Source: Larix sibirica
Lineage: Eukaryota; Streptophyta; Pinopsida; Pinales; Pinaceae
Direction of reading: 5' to 3'
NCBI GenBank assembly: GCA_004151065.3
Contig: NWUY0300040917.1
Location: forward strand, 41,804 to 64,310
Length of the DNA: 22,507 nucleotides
This document shows positions 9,042 to 18,008 of this stretch, one piece after another. A program made the position numbers and the translations under genes. The stretch's first letter is position 1. The number at the start of each line of letters is the position of its first letter. A model generated the notes under the pieces. That model saw nothing but the letters and a program-made list of their open reading frames with translations, did no database searches and was not told the DNA's origin.

Positions 9042-9342
9042 AATGAATGAGATTTAATCTCAAGTTCACTTAGTCAGACTATACAAAATCATAATACATT
9101 TGAAAAGTCACCTTTACCCTAAATTAATTAAAAAGTGCACTTTATATCATAAAGTCACTTTATAAGGTACAAGTCAATTAAAGAGAGAACATATCACTTT
9201 AAAAATATAAAGTCACATCATAAAGTACTTTACAAAGACTTTTTATAAAGTCATTTTATGTCATTGATGAGACCCCTTTGTTCTGGGACCCTTAGACCTA
9301 GGAACCTAATTTAAGAGTACCTCCAAGCTACCAAAACTAACA

Positions 9343-9351
9343 CTTACTCTT
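9343..9351 (-). other. Polypurine tract of copy C
   Basis: Minus strand AAGAGTAAG beside TGTTAG of LTR3. It corresponds to AAGAGGGAG in copy A with two changes. Confidence 0.6.
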
Positions 9352-10897
9352 AGTGAGGGAGGTATTGCTATCATCTCCTCCACCTAGATATGTCTCCAAC
9401 CTCCTCTCTCCAATCACTGAGGTTTCTCCCTCTGAAACTTAGCATTCCTCAAGCACCTACCCTAAATAATGTGCTAGAGATCTATGCCAAATCACTATGA
9501 ACTAAGATTTCTACTCACTCTCTCTCTCTCATCCTCAAGAGTCATCTCATACCATCTCACTCCTCACAAAGCTTGACAAATCCTTTCCACTAGATGCTAC
9601 CGTTTCCACCACTGACTCTAACCTCCAACCATACTCACCATCCATAGGTCATCCCCTCAACCTGTATGAATTGACCTCATGAGTGCTAGGCACTAGCGTT
9701 GTATCCACATTATCACCAAATGGATAAATAATCACCTATCCAAGGCAATGAAGAACCACATACAAATCATCTTCTATAGAAGACACTCAGAGTAAATTAT
9801 TTTTTAGCTATGGAACAAAAAACACTCCTCCAACCTCTAGATAATCTCCATAATCAAGTTGGAATAGAACACTTCTAACTCCTTCTACTTCATTGGTGTC
9901 GACATACCCATCCTTTACAAGTATAACTCTGTCTATATATGTCAACTCTAGGAACATAGATCTTGTTCTCATCATATGGCATGTTGCCCCACCATCCACG
10001 TACCATGGTCTAGTGTCCAAACACTTGAAGCTACACTACTTCCTGAAAGAACTGATACAAGCGAGAATTCCTTCTCAAATTTCTTTGCATACTCTTTCAC
10101 TTCAGCTAAAGTGGTAGTCTCAATGTATTCTTTTTTCTTGGTCTTCTTCTTATTGTGACACTGCCCAACATAGTTGCCATATGTCTGGAAATCAAAGCAT
10201 CTCACCTTTCTCATATCCTTCTCATACTTGTATCCACTTCTCGAGCCCTTTTTGTTCTTTCCCTTTGCTGAATGGGAGACATTCTCCTCATCATCTCCTT
10301 TTTGCTAGCCTATGTTAGTGGAGCTAGATCTCAACTCCTCCTATACAAAGTCATCCCAAAGTATGGTCCATGTCGATAAGCTCTCTCTGGAAACAACTAC
10401 ATGTACAAAATCCTATCATGGTTGTGAGAATCCATTCAAGGGTATTCTTACCAACTCTACTTCTCCCATTATCTCACCAAAAACCCCCAACTCATCATAT
10501 ACCTATGTAATGCGGGTCAAGTGTTATGCAACATTGTCAGTCTTTTCCATTTTAGTATGTCTCGACTTCTCCCTCAAAACCATTTTCTAGTTTTGATTTT
10601 CACTCCAAAACAACTTTATTAGAGCAACCCACATATCATAGGCATTCTTCTTCCCAGTCACATGAGGCATGATGTGATATTTGACTGCATCAAGAAGAAT
10701 TTTCTTGCCGTCACATTCTTCCTCTGATATTCATCCAAGATAATAGTATTAGTGGGAGTTGTGACTACCTCCTTGGATATCTCCCATAGCCCAAGGTCCT
10801 CCAACAGTAATGTGAACCTCTCTTTCCATGGAATGAAATTCTCTGCACCCATAAGTCTGTCATCATATCACAAGCCAATAGTTAAATTAATATTCAT
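9343..10897 (-). pseudogene. Gag-protease remnant of copy C
   Basis: Starts at the ATG at 10897 (MNINLTIGL, stop, YDDRLMGAENFIPWKERF), with LLLEDLGLWEISKEVV and LDEYQRKNV in the Gag N-terminus. The zinc-knuckle position (10158-10199) reads CFDFQTYGNYVGQC: the second Cys is Phe and the His is Asn, so zinc binding is lost. The protease site is WYVDGGATCHM, with DSG changed to DGG. The post-protease segment GDYLEVGGVFFVP follows. The shared tail can be read across stops from WHRSLAH to VIGERRLE and SLTKSKC, ending at a stop made by the first bases of LTR3, as in copy A. No integrase, RT or RNase H. Several stops and indels; copy C is closest to B. Confidence 0.8.
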
Positions 10898-11039
10898 AGA
10901 CCAACCAACAACAATCTCAAATATTAGCAAATCACTTGCTTCCCATTGTTTCAAAAAATCAACTAACAAATGTACTACTCAATAGTGCTCTTGCATACAC
11001 AGCTGCCACAAACAGTCCACTATCAAAATCAAAGCCCTA

Positions 11040-11051
11040 GCTCCGATACCA
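11040..11051 (-). other. Primer binding site of copy C
   Basis: Minus strand TGGTATCGGAGC, one mismatch from the initiator tRNA-Met complement found in copy A, immediately next to the LTR4 boundary. Confidence 0.85.
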
Positions 11052-11343
11052 TGTTGACAATTAGACATATTATGTCAAACAACCACCAAACTTGCCTAAT
11101 CAAATTGACAAACACTTAGCATAAATTAGATTCCTACTATAGGTAAACATCAATACTAATACAATCTTCCCAAACATATATCATTGTAATTTACAAGCAT
11201 AAATCCATAATTCCAAGTAAATATGGAATAGCTGTGAAATAAAAGCAATGAACAACAGTCTCAAAAATACTTTTAGACATAGATATTTGGTCATCGGACC
11301 CTAGAAAAACCCCCTTAGGGGAAAACTAGTAAGATATCGAAGC

Positions 11344-11349
11344 TTTATT
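11344..11349 (-). terminator. Putative AATAAA polyadenylation signal in LTR4
   Basis: Minus-strand AATAAA in the context TTTATTGAG, as in LTR1 and LTR2. The partner site is deleted from LTR3. Confidence 0.4.
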
Positions 11350-12049
11350 GAGATCCTTAGGAAATACATGTAGAGTTCGGCAACATGATTTTACATCAGA
11401 AAAACACACAGAACTTATTCGCAGTCACTGTGCACATACATCCTTGAAAACAGTTCCATAACAGGCCTATACTTTACACCGATTAATACAATAGAAAATA
11501 AAAGCTTGGAATCCATGACGATAGAAGGAAAAAACCAGTAGAAAGTCACCTCAAAAATCATGTCAAAATTGGCTATCTCGATTTTTTTGCGAACATTTAG
11601 CTGTAGGGATTCTCTTCTCTACTATATGGAGCCACCATTTCTATTGTACAAAACATAGTTCACAGTTTTGAATCAAAACTATCTTGGAAAAATTTCCTTT
11701 CACCTTGGGAAACACACTCCTCTTCCTATTGCTAATTCGTGCTAGTATCTCGTAGGAATGTGTGCCCTTTCAATCCATGCTCCTCTTGCTTCCTCTTCTT
11801 AGCTTCTCCTCTCTCCTCTAGGAATTTGAGCCACTAGGTCTTGCTTCTCTTCCTCTCTTGAAAACCATGACCCTCCTTCCTCACTTTGGAATGAAGCAAA
11901 TCTTCTCATAAATGTCTTTTTATCTTTCACATTGGGGTAATTGCTTGTCTTTTTCTCTTCTATGGCTGAGATTAGATCTTCACCCACAAGATAAATGAAT
12001 GAGAATTAATCTCAAGTTCACTTACATCACTTAAGTGAGACTATACAAA

Positions 12050-12231
12050 ATCACATTATATTCGAAAAGTCAGATTTACCCTAAATTAATTAAAAAATGC
12101 ATTTTATATCATAAAGTTACTTTATAAAGTACAACTCACTATCACAGTATATTTGAAAAGTCACGTTTACCCTAAATTAATTAAAAAGTGCATTTTATAT
12201 CATAAAGTTACTTTATAAAGTACAACTCACT
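12050..12231. repeat. 91-bp tandem duplication in the LTR4 U3
   Basis: Units 12050-12140 and 12141-12231 both run from atcaca to acaactcact, with only a handful of mismatches. LTR1 and LTR3 have one copy. The unit holds several AAAGT/ACTTTAT words upstream of the TATA position, so it duplicates possible enhancer DNA. Confidence 0.9.
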
Positions 12232-12394
12232 TGAATAAAGTACATCTCACTTTAAAAATATAAAGTCACATGATAAAGTACTTTACAAACACTTTTTAAA
12301 AGTCACATTATGTCATTAATGAGACCCCCTTGTTCTCGCGCCCCTGCACCTAGGCACTTGATGCAAGAGTACCTTCGAGCTACCAAAACTAACA

Positions 12395-13180
12395 TACTAG
12401 CGGATGATCGGTTAGACATGGCCGAACATATACTAGCTTAAAAGGTGTATGTCCAATTGATGTTTTGTAAGCTGTCCTATATGCCCATAATATCGCATGC
12501 ATGTTGTCGTCTCAATCATATTTGTAGATGATGCAGAGTTTTGTAGACCCTTTGTTAATGTTTTATTAAATGATTCAATAACACCATTTAAATGAGGGTG
12601 GTATGATGAACTCTTATCATGGTCGATCATAAATTATTTAAGTAAAACGTCTATAGTTTTGTTTATGAAGTGCATTCCTCTATCACTAATTAACGGAAGA
12701 GGGAATTTGAATCTTGTAACGATATTTTCATAGATGAATTTCACTGTGAATTCACTTGTACATGCCTCGCCTGGTTCTGCTTCAGCTCACTTGGTAACAT
12801 ACTCAACTACAGTAATTATATATTTGGCGCTTGTCCGTCGGCCAGGTACTAGGAATGGCCCGACGAAGTTGATGGCCCAAATTTTGAATGTTGGACCGGG
12901 GTTTATCAATATAAGTGGCATCTCATTTCATTGCAATGGTCGACCCATTCTTTGGAATTTGTTACATTTGTTGATATATGATTTACAATCTTTGTTCATT
13001 GTCAACAACCATACTCCAGATTGTAGAATTTTTTTGGCAGTTGTGTCGGTGTGAAAATGTCCTCCTGTTGGACCTTAGTCAACTTCTCCCATAATGGCTT
13101 CCATTTCGTGGTCAAGCGCGCACCGATGGAGTATGTCGACGGGTCCTAATTTGTAGATATATTCGTTGATTAAGGTATAG
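12395..13180 (-). pseudogene. Ty3-gypsy integrase, C-terminally truncated
   Basis: The zinc-binding N-domain is visible as GPTGGHFHTDTTAKK and YINKCNKFQRMGRP: the expected second Cys of the pair is Phe, and the first His position is Asp. The catalytic core begins IWAINFVGPFLVPGRR; the first catalytic Asp is Asn (AAC, 12868-12870). The second Asp stays in LISDRGMHF (about 12675-12695), and the Glu in HLNGVIESFNK. Stops occur at VTK*AEA and LLK*FM. The sequence continues to about 12430 (TPFKLVY) and then diverges just before LTR4 at 12394. The enzyme would insert cDNA into the genome; this copy is dead. Confidence 0.9.
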
Positions 13181-13329
13181 GGTGCTGCTTTCATTGCTAG
13201 TATTTTCTTCTTCTTTTATAAATATCCTTGAGGGGCTTGTCCCTCTTGTAAAAATTGGGCAATGTCGGCAAGCTCAATTGGGACAGCCTCGACTCAGAAG
13301 AGATGTGCATAAGGAAACTCATCGTCTAT

Positions 13330-13800
13330 GCCAACCGAGTCTTCACGGGTTTCTATACGTGATAGATGGCGGGGTCCCACGTTTGATTTTCCAGGTCAGA
13401 CTAGTATTTCAAACTCAAATTTCTGGAATAATAAAATCCATCGACATATTCAACCATGATGCAATGGTTTATTTACCAAGTATTTGAAATCCTGGTGGTT
13501 TGTGAAGAAGGCGAATAGATTATCCAATAAGTAGTGTCAATACATTTGAAGTGCAAATATCATGCCTAATGCTTCTTGTTCGGTTGTTGAATTTAGATTT
13601 ATGCGTTAGGGTAGTCAATTTCGTCGTTTCAAGGTTGGGTAAGTATTGCATCGAATTCAATACCTAATGCATCTATATGAACATGTAATTGGTGCTTCAA
13701 TCAATTTTCTTTTGAGAAAATCGAATGATTCTGAACATTCTAGAGTCTAAGTGAATTCCACATTTAGTCTGAGCAACTCTTCTAAGGGGAAGGTCATGTT
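13330..13800 (-). pseudogene. Ty3-gypsy RNase H
   Basis: Motifs in order on the minus strand: STTEQEALGMIFALQMY, then LFAFFTNHQDFKYLVNKP, then ICRW and FEFEILV, then PGKSNVGPRHLSRIE. The third catalytic Asp, normally in a TDH motif, is Asn (AAC, 13498-13500). Frames change between segments. This domain degrades the RNA of the RNA-DNA hybrid. A linker to integrase (about 13190-13300) reads ELADIAQFLQEGQAP. Confidence 0.75.
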
Positions 13801-14060
13801 GGATTAATTCCTTATGAATTTTATACAATATCATGTATGTCCCATCAATATTCTAACTTGATTAGGATTTACTAGCGGTTTCAAGTCTAGGATAAAAAAT
13901 CAACTTTGATGCCTTCCTTGCAGACTACATGGCCCAAGAGTACTCCAATGGGCATGGTGAAAATACATTTCTTTATATTCAATGATAGCTCAATTTGTCA
14001 ACACCTCTCCAACATTAGTCGGAGCCACTGAACGTGGTATTTGAGCATAGTATGGATAGT

Positions 14061-14590
14061 CTAGTCGTCAAAGTAGATAGCCATGGTCTTGTAAATAAAT
14101 TCCTGAAATGATTTAATAAAAATTCTTGAAATGACTGCTAGTGCATTTTTCAGTCCAAACAACATAATTTTATATTCAAATGTCTCAAACTCGCATACAA
14201 TTGTGGCATTGTGTTGATATTCCTTTACTATAGGAACTTGGTTATACCCAAAGAAACCGCTTGTGAAGGAATAACATTCGTGATCGGGAACTTCATTAAT
14301 AATTTCGTTGGAAAAAGGTGTCGAGAACGGGGGTGTGAGTGTTACTTTATTTAAACCTCTAAAGTCGACATAGATCCTAATTATTTTGGGTTCATGTTTC
14401 TTTGGTTGGACCACCATAATACTAGTCCACTTTGATTGGTCCACAAGAAATATAATTCCAATAGCTAAGATATTCTCAATTTCCTTCTTTACAATGTCTT
14501 TGTATTTATGGCTTATCTTATACGGTCATTTCTTAATAGGTTTTGCATCTGGCATGATTTCAATTTTCATCTCTCCCATTTCTTGTACCA
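14061..14590 (-). pseudogene. Ty3-gypsy reverse transcriptase
   Basis: An open stretch of more than 125 codons plus upstream sequence. Order: GLVQEMGEMKIEIMPDAKP, KISHKYKDIVKKEIENIL, SKWTSIMVVQPKK, IRIYVDFRGLNKV, FFGYNQVPIVKEYQHNA, FGLKNA and the active site AIYFDD (near 14062-14080). The catalytic Asp pair is kept. This is the RT palm/fingers of a gypsy element. Downstream the frame breaks, but LERC, LSLNIKKCIF and LLGHVVCKEGIKVDF (about 13910-14030) continue the domain. It is the best-preserved enzyme domain of the element. Confidence 0.9.
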
Positions 14591-14969
14591 ACCCTTTCAA
14601 ATATTTGTAGTATCTAGAAAATACATCCTAATATTCTTAGATAATGTTTGTTATTTCTGTTGTTTCGACTAGTAATCACCAATTTGTCCATTTTAGGTTT
14701 ACCGTCGATAGAGATATTGACTTCTTTTGTTTTTATTTCCACTCCCATCCATTATGTAAATTTTTACTCATTGATCAGTAGGTATCCTTCCTTGAATTCA
14801 GTAAAGTCCTGGGTAAGTCTCCAAGTTCATGGTCATCTTCTTTATCTTTAGTAGAAATTTTCAATACGTATTTTACCAAATGTGTTATTCGGGGATGATA
14901 TTTTTTCCATTGAAAGCTTTTCCTTGAAGTTTTATCATTCTCCAAGTCCATTTGAGTAGAGAGATGAGT
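14591..14969 (-). pseudogene. Degraded linker between Gag-like domain 2 and RT
   Basis: Partly readable on the minus strand in shifted frames: MGVEIKTKEVNISIDGKPK, then LVITSRNN, then HYLRILG. Such an acidic/lysine-rich segment usually precedes RT in gypsy polyproteins. No separate domain recognised; several frameshifts. Confidence 0.45.
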
Positions 14970-15620
14970 CTATTTCTTCCTGGAAGTCATGATAATGCTA
15001 TAGTCGGAGCTTGGTCGGTCAATAATGTTAGTTGCATCGATTGGTCGTTTGGTCGGTTTGATAAATTCGTGAATTTCTTGGACTACTTCCTTAAGACATT
15101 CTTCTTCAAGAGATAATGAGAAATCCTTAATAAAATTTTCTTTTAGGGTTTTCTAGTTGAAGGTTTCTCCCCTAGATTCTTCCATTTTGTACCATTTATT
15201 GGGCAAGCCGTCCAATGTGATGGGGAACATATGAGGCCATGCTCGTTCATGTTGGTAGCCAAGCCTTTTCCATTCTTTTTCACATGTGTTAATATGCTTG
15301 ACTGGGTCTTAACCTTGGACATACTTCTGAATTTTTGCTCGTGCTATTAATTTCCTTCCTCCAAACCATTCAACAAAGTAAGTTGAAGCGGTCGTCCAAT
15401 TCTGTAGATGCGATTGATGGGTATTCCACCATCTAGCCGCTTGACTGGTAAAGGTTTTGAATAAGCTCTAAAGTCGTACTTTTTCTCCAACATTCTTGGA
15501 GACTTCCCTGACATGAATTGATGGAGAATATTTCTCTTTGTATCTAAGAAGTGGAAGGTTAGTCATCTCGTTTATCATCGAGACTAAGGAGGGGTACTCC
15601 CTTACTTTCTTCTCAAATAT
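14970..15620 (-). pseudogene. Second Gag-like domain between protease and RT
   Basis: A single frame of about 217 codons with three internal stops, ending at a stop at 14970-14972. It reads VREYPSLVSMINEMTNLP, SIHVREVSKNVGEKVRL, SLFKTFTSQAARWWNTH and ARAKIQKYVQG, a stop, DPVKHINTCEKEWKRLGY, WPHMFPITLDGLPNKWYKM and KTLKENFIKDFSLSLEEE. The pattern DP..H......W..LG…F…L.G.P..WY…T…L...F...F is that of retrotransposon Gag (capsid) domains. It lies between protease and RT on the same strand, where no capsid domain is expected. It could be a captured or duplicated Gag, a remnant of a nested element without visible LTRs, or a family-specific domain. Confidence 0.65.
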
Positions 15621-16000
15621 TTTTGGGATTGTTGTAATTAAAAAGAATTACTGTATTGGTCATTGAGGAATGATTTCGACTGTCCAACAATCTCTTGCAT
15701 GTTCTTCATAATTTTCAACTTGGTAGTCCTAGAGTTTTGAGTCATAATTTTGTCCGACCGACATAGGTAAGCCCAAATGGATTTCTTCATATTAATTTGG
15801 TTCGATTAAGTCTTCATTATCTTGCATGACTTGGTACATGTGCCTCATGTCTACATCATTGTCATTAGGTTCTGCCTAAGATTTTCCTTGGGATGGATGA
15901 ATAGGTACAATGGCCTTTTTCCCTTCACCTTTTAATTTTATTTTTTCTTTTTCTCATGAAATAGAGGCTTTCATTTTTCAACCCCATGGTTGAACAACTA
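15620..16000 (-). pseudogene. Degraded segment between protease and Gag-like domain 2
   Basis: Readable pieces on the minus strand include DVDMRHMYQVMQDNEDLIEP (about 15795-15860), EEIHLGLPMSVGQNYDSKL and YEEHARDCWTVEI, then frames break at about 15640. I recognise no domain. Confidence 0.5.
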
Positions 16001-16300
16001 ATGTGGGGAAGGACCTGGATTCTTCTTTTGGGTCGATGAATTCAAAGTTGTTTTGAGTCTTAATACCCATAATTGTAGTATTAACATTTTTCCATACTCC
16101 AATGGGTTCGATCAAACCTTGGTTGGTTATCTTAAGGAAGATACCTGACTCAAATAGTTGAGGCCTTCCTAAACTTTCCTAGGTATAATGAGTCATTATG
16201 TTAGCTTGGGAACTAAAGTCAAGGATGACTTGCGATATGCAATAACCTTCGACTTCGAGGTCAACCAAAGGGTCAATGCCAACTTTATCTTTCTGATATA
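16000..16300 (-). pseudogene. Ty3-gypsy aspartic protease
   Basis: In one frame on the minus strand: LYQKDKVGIDPLVDLEVEG, YCISQVILDFSSQANIMTH, a stop, ESLGRPQLFESGIFLKI, then LIEPIGVWKNV and a run to PTLVVQPWG. This is a retropepsin-like fold: ILD-x-(S/G)-SQANIM around the active site and the LGRPQL stretch after it. The catalytic D-(S/T)-G is D-F-S here (16212-16220), which should abolish activity. It is joined to the end of Gag by FEGDKTKSRNKTLNELLQLL, one base out of the Gag frame, probably through an indel near 16490. Confidence 0.8.
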
Positions 16301-16485
16301 AGCTGCAAATATTTTCAGGGACTTTTTCATTTGATATACTATTTTTTATCATATTCATTAAGCCAATTAGTCATGCAACAACTTCTTCTTTCGTAAGAAG
16401 CTGCAATAATTCATTCAGTGTTTTGTTTCGAGACTTTGTTTTGTCTCCTTCAAATGCAAATTATTCAAATATATTTGTATCATAA

Positions 16486-17904
16486 TTAAAATTTTATTTG
16501 CTTGTGCATACTAGGATATTTATCTTCTATACTTTGAATTTTTGTGACGTGGGGGTTGTCACTTCCAATCTTCGCGCCTTGTCTCACGATGATGTGAAAA
16601 TTATTGGAGTTTAATGCTTCATGATTAGGAACACTAGACAAGAGATTAACATTATTTTTATTATTAATATTTTTGAGCATGATGGGGAATTATTCTAGAT
16701 TATGCTCCCCCACCCCACATTTTGTACAAAACTTGAGGTCCGTCATGTCTTTCTAGGGACAGTCAAGACACAAGTGCTCTTCATTGAAACAGATAAAGCA
16801 ATGAGGTTTTCCTCGACTGAAAGAGCATCTAACTCGATCATTGTTATATCTTCCATAACCATTATATCCGTTGCATCGGTTATATCCATTGTTTCACTGG
16901 TTGTTCTATATGGAGTCTCGACCTCTTTGATTATACTGTTCGATAGTTTGTGCTTGATAGAGTTTCTGGTAATTTTCCTCACTCTTCAGATTCTTCACAC
17001 ACTCTACAGTGGTATGTTGATTAGTTCAAAAAATGCCACACCATTTGGGTTTAACACTATCAACATTGTAGGCACTCTACTTTCGAATGAGGCTCAAACC
17101 TTTCACATATTTCGCAGCAATATCTTGTTTGAGCAATTCGAAAATTTATGGTCATCTTTCTTTAGGAAAGAGTCTTGGTTCTTCTTGTACTAATATTCTT
17201 TCCTATGGGAATGGCCTTCTTTCTTCGTGGAAGGTTATTCTGTCGTCTTTAAATTGTCGTTGGTTGTTGTATCGACAATTGTATTTATTGTGATCTTCTG
17301 GTGAGCATGTCGCGCACCACAAGTAGTTGTGCCTCAAAGTAAGTTGTTGAAGTGACCACTACACTATTTCTAGCTTTTCTCCAAGTTTTTTGTTAGCAAG
17401 ATCGACTGAAAAGTCTGTATTTGATTTGAATTTTAAATCTCTTTTTAAAATTTCGTCATATGTTGTAAATTCATGTAAGAGAAGGGGTGTTTTAATTCTT
17501 GGATGTAGACCTGCAACAAAAAACTAGATCATGATGATTTGATCCATATTGGATGGTATTTGGCTAGGCAAGTATTTAAATATTCAGTCATATTTGTGCA
17601 CTATTTCTCCAGTATTTTCAACAATTTCTTTTAACTTGTGGCCATCCAAGTGCCTGCTATCTTTCATCTTGAATAATTCTAGAAAAATCTCTCTAATTTC
17701 TTTCTTTGTTTTTGCTCCATATTTAATAATGTTCATATACCACGTGAGTGCTCTTTTCTGAAGACCACCTGCAAACTATGCAATCTGTTGGTTCTCATCA
17801 TCAATAAGGTTAGTTTGTCAAATGGTTTCGCAAAAAAACCAATGTTTCTTGGGGTCTTCATCCCCCTCATAAATAGGAGAGTGAATTGGGTGATGATATG
17901 CCAT
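16486..17904 (-). pseudogene. Ty3-gypsy Gag with four zinc-knuckle positions
   Basis: One frame of exactly 473 codons from an ATG at 17904 (MAYHHPIHSPIYEGDEDP) to a stop at 16486, with about a dozen internal stops and no net frameshift. The capsid-like part has DPKKHWFFCETI, QFAGGLQKRALTWY read across a stop, and TKKEIREIFLELF (about 17560-17890). Four CX2CX4HX4C-type positions follow in the same frame: CATCSPEDHNKYNC (17275-17316, intact), CGIF with a stop then TNQHTTVEC (16999-17040, second Cys is Phe), CFICFNEEHLCLDC (16759-16800, intact) and CTKCGVGEHNLE ending in Phe (16687-16728, last Cys lost). An Asn/Gly/Tyr-rich spacer separates knuckles 2 and 3. Gag would coat genomic RNA; most plant gypsy Gags have one or two knuckles. 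Confidence 0.85.
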
Positions 17905-18008
17905 CTTCACATAGTTTATATTTCTATTTTGAGTTTTGTTACTTACTGGAGATAAATGAGCAACTATGGACATACTTCTTTATGATGACTTTATACACTT
18001 AATTCTTA

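Larger units (their letters stand above)
8344..9342 (-). repeat. Copia-like LTR3 (3' LTR of copy C)
   Basis: TGTTGAAAATC to ACTAACA, 999 bp. It is collinear with LTR4 except for a deletion of about 260 bp at 8465, where LTR4 has 11174-11433. The deletion sits between two ACATA copies and removes the AATAAA signal. LTR3 also lacks the 91-bp duplication of LTR4. TATAAAAG (8965-8972) and the palindrome (9023-9041) remain. Confidence 0.85.
8344..12394 (-). mobile_element. Non-autonomous copia-like retrotransposon, copy C
   Basis: The only copy with both LTRs visible: LTR4 (5', 11052-12394), PBS with one mismatch (11040-11051), Gag-protease remnant (about 10897-9352), polypurine tract (9343-9351) and LTR3 (3', 8344-9342). 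The internal part is about 1.7 kb, like copy A, and again lacks integrase, RT and RNase H. It interrupts the gypsy integrase at 12394/12395. The flanking pentamers, ttcat on the left and tacta on the right, do not form a target-site duplication, so one end has been rearranged or mutated. Confidence 0.85.
11052..12394 (-). repeat. Copia-like LTR4 (5' LTR of copy C)
   Basis: TGTTGACAATTAG to ACTAACA, 1343 bp, the longest LTR here. It keeps the segment deleted from LTR3, including the AATAAA signal (11344-11349). Its TATA position (11916-11924) has decayed to GATAAAAAG and the palindrome is broken. U3 carries the AAAGT-rich array with a 91-bp tandem duplication (12050-12231). Confidence 0.85.

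Noticed and set aside
13300-13800. A second (archaeal-type) RNase H, as in Tat-lineage elements
   Set aside because: The space between RNase H and integrase is only a linker of about 100 codons with no second RNase H motif.
16702-17193. 163-codon plus-strand open frame
   Set aside because: It lies antisense to the zinc-knuckle part of the gypsy Gag, which has clear motifs on the minus strand; a shadow frame.
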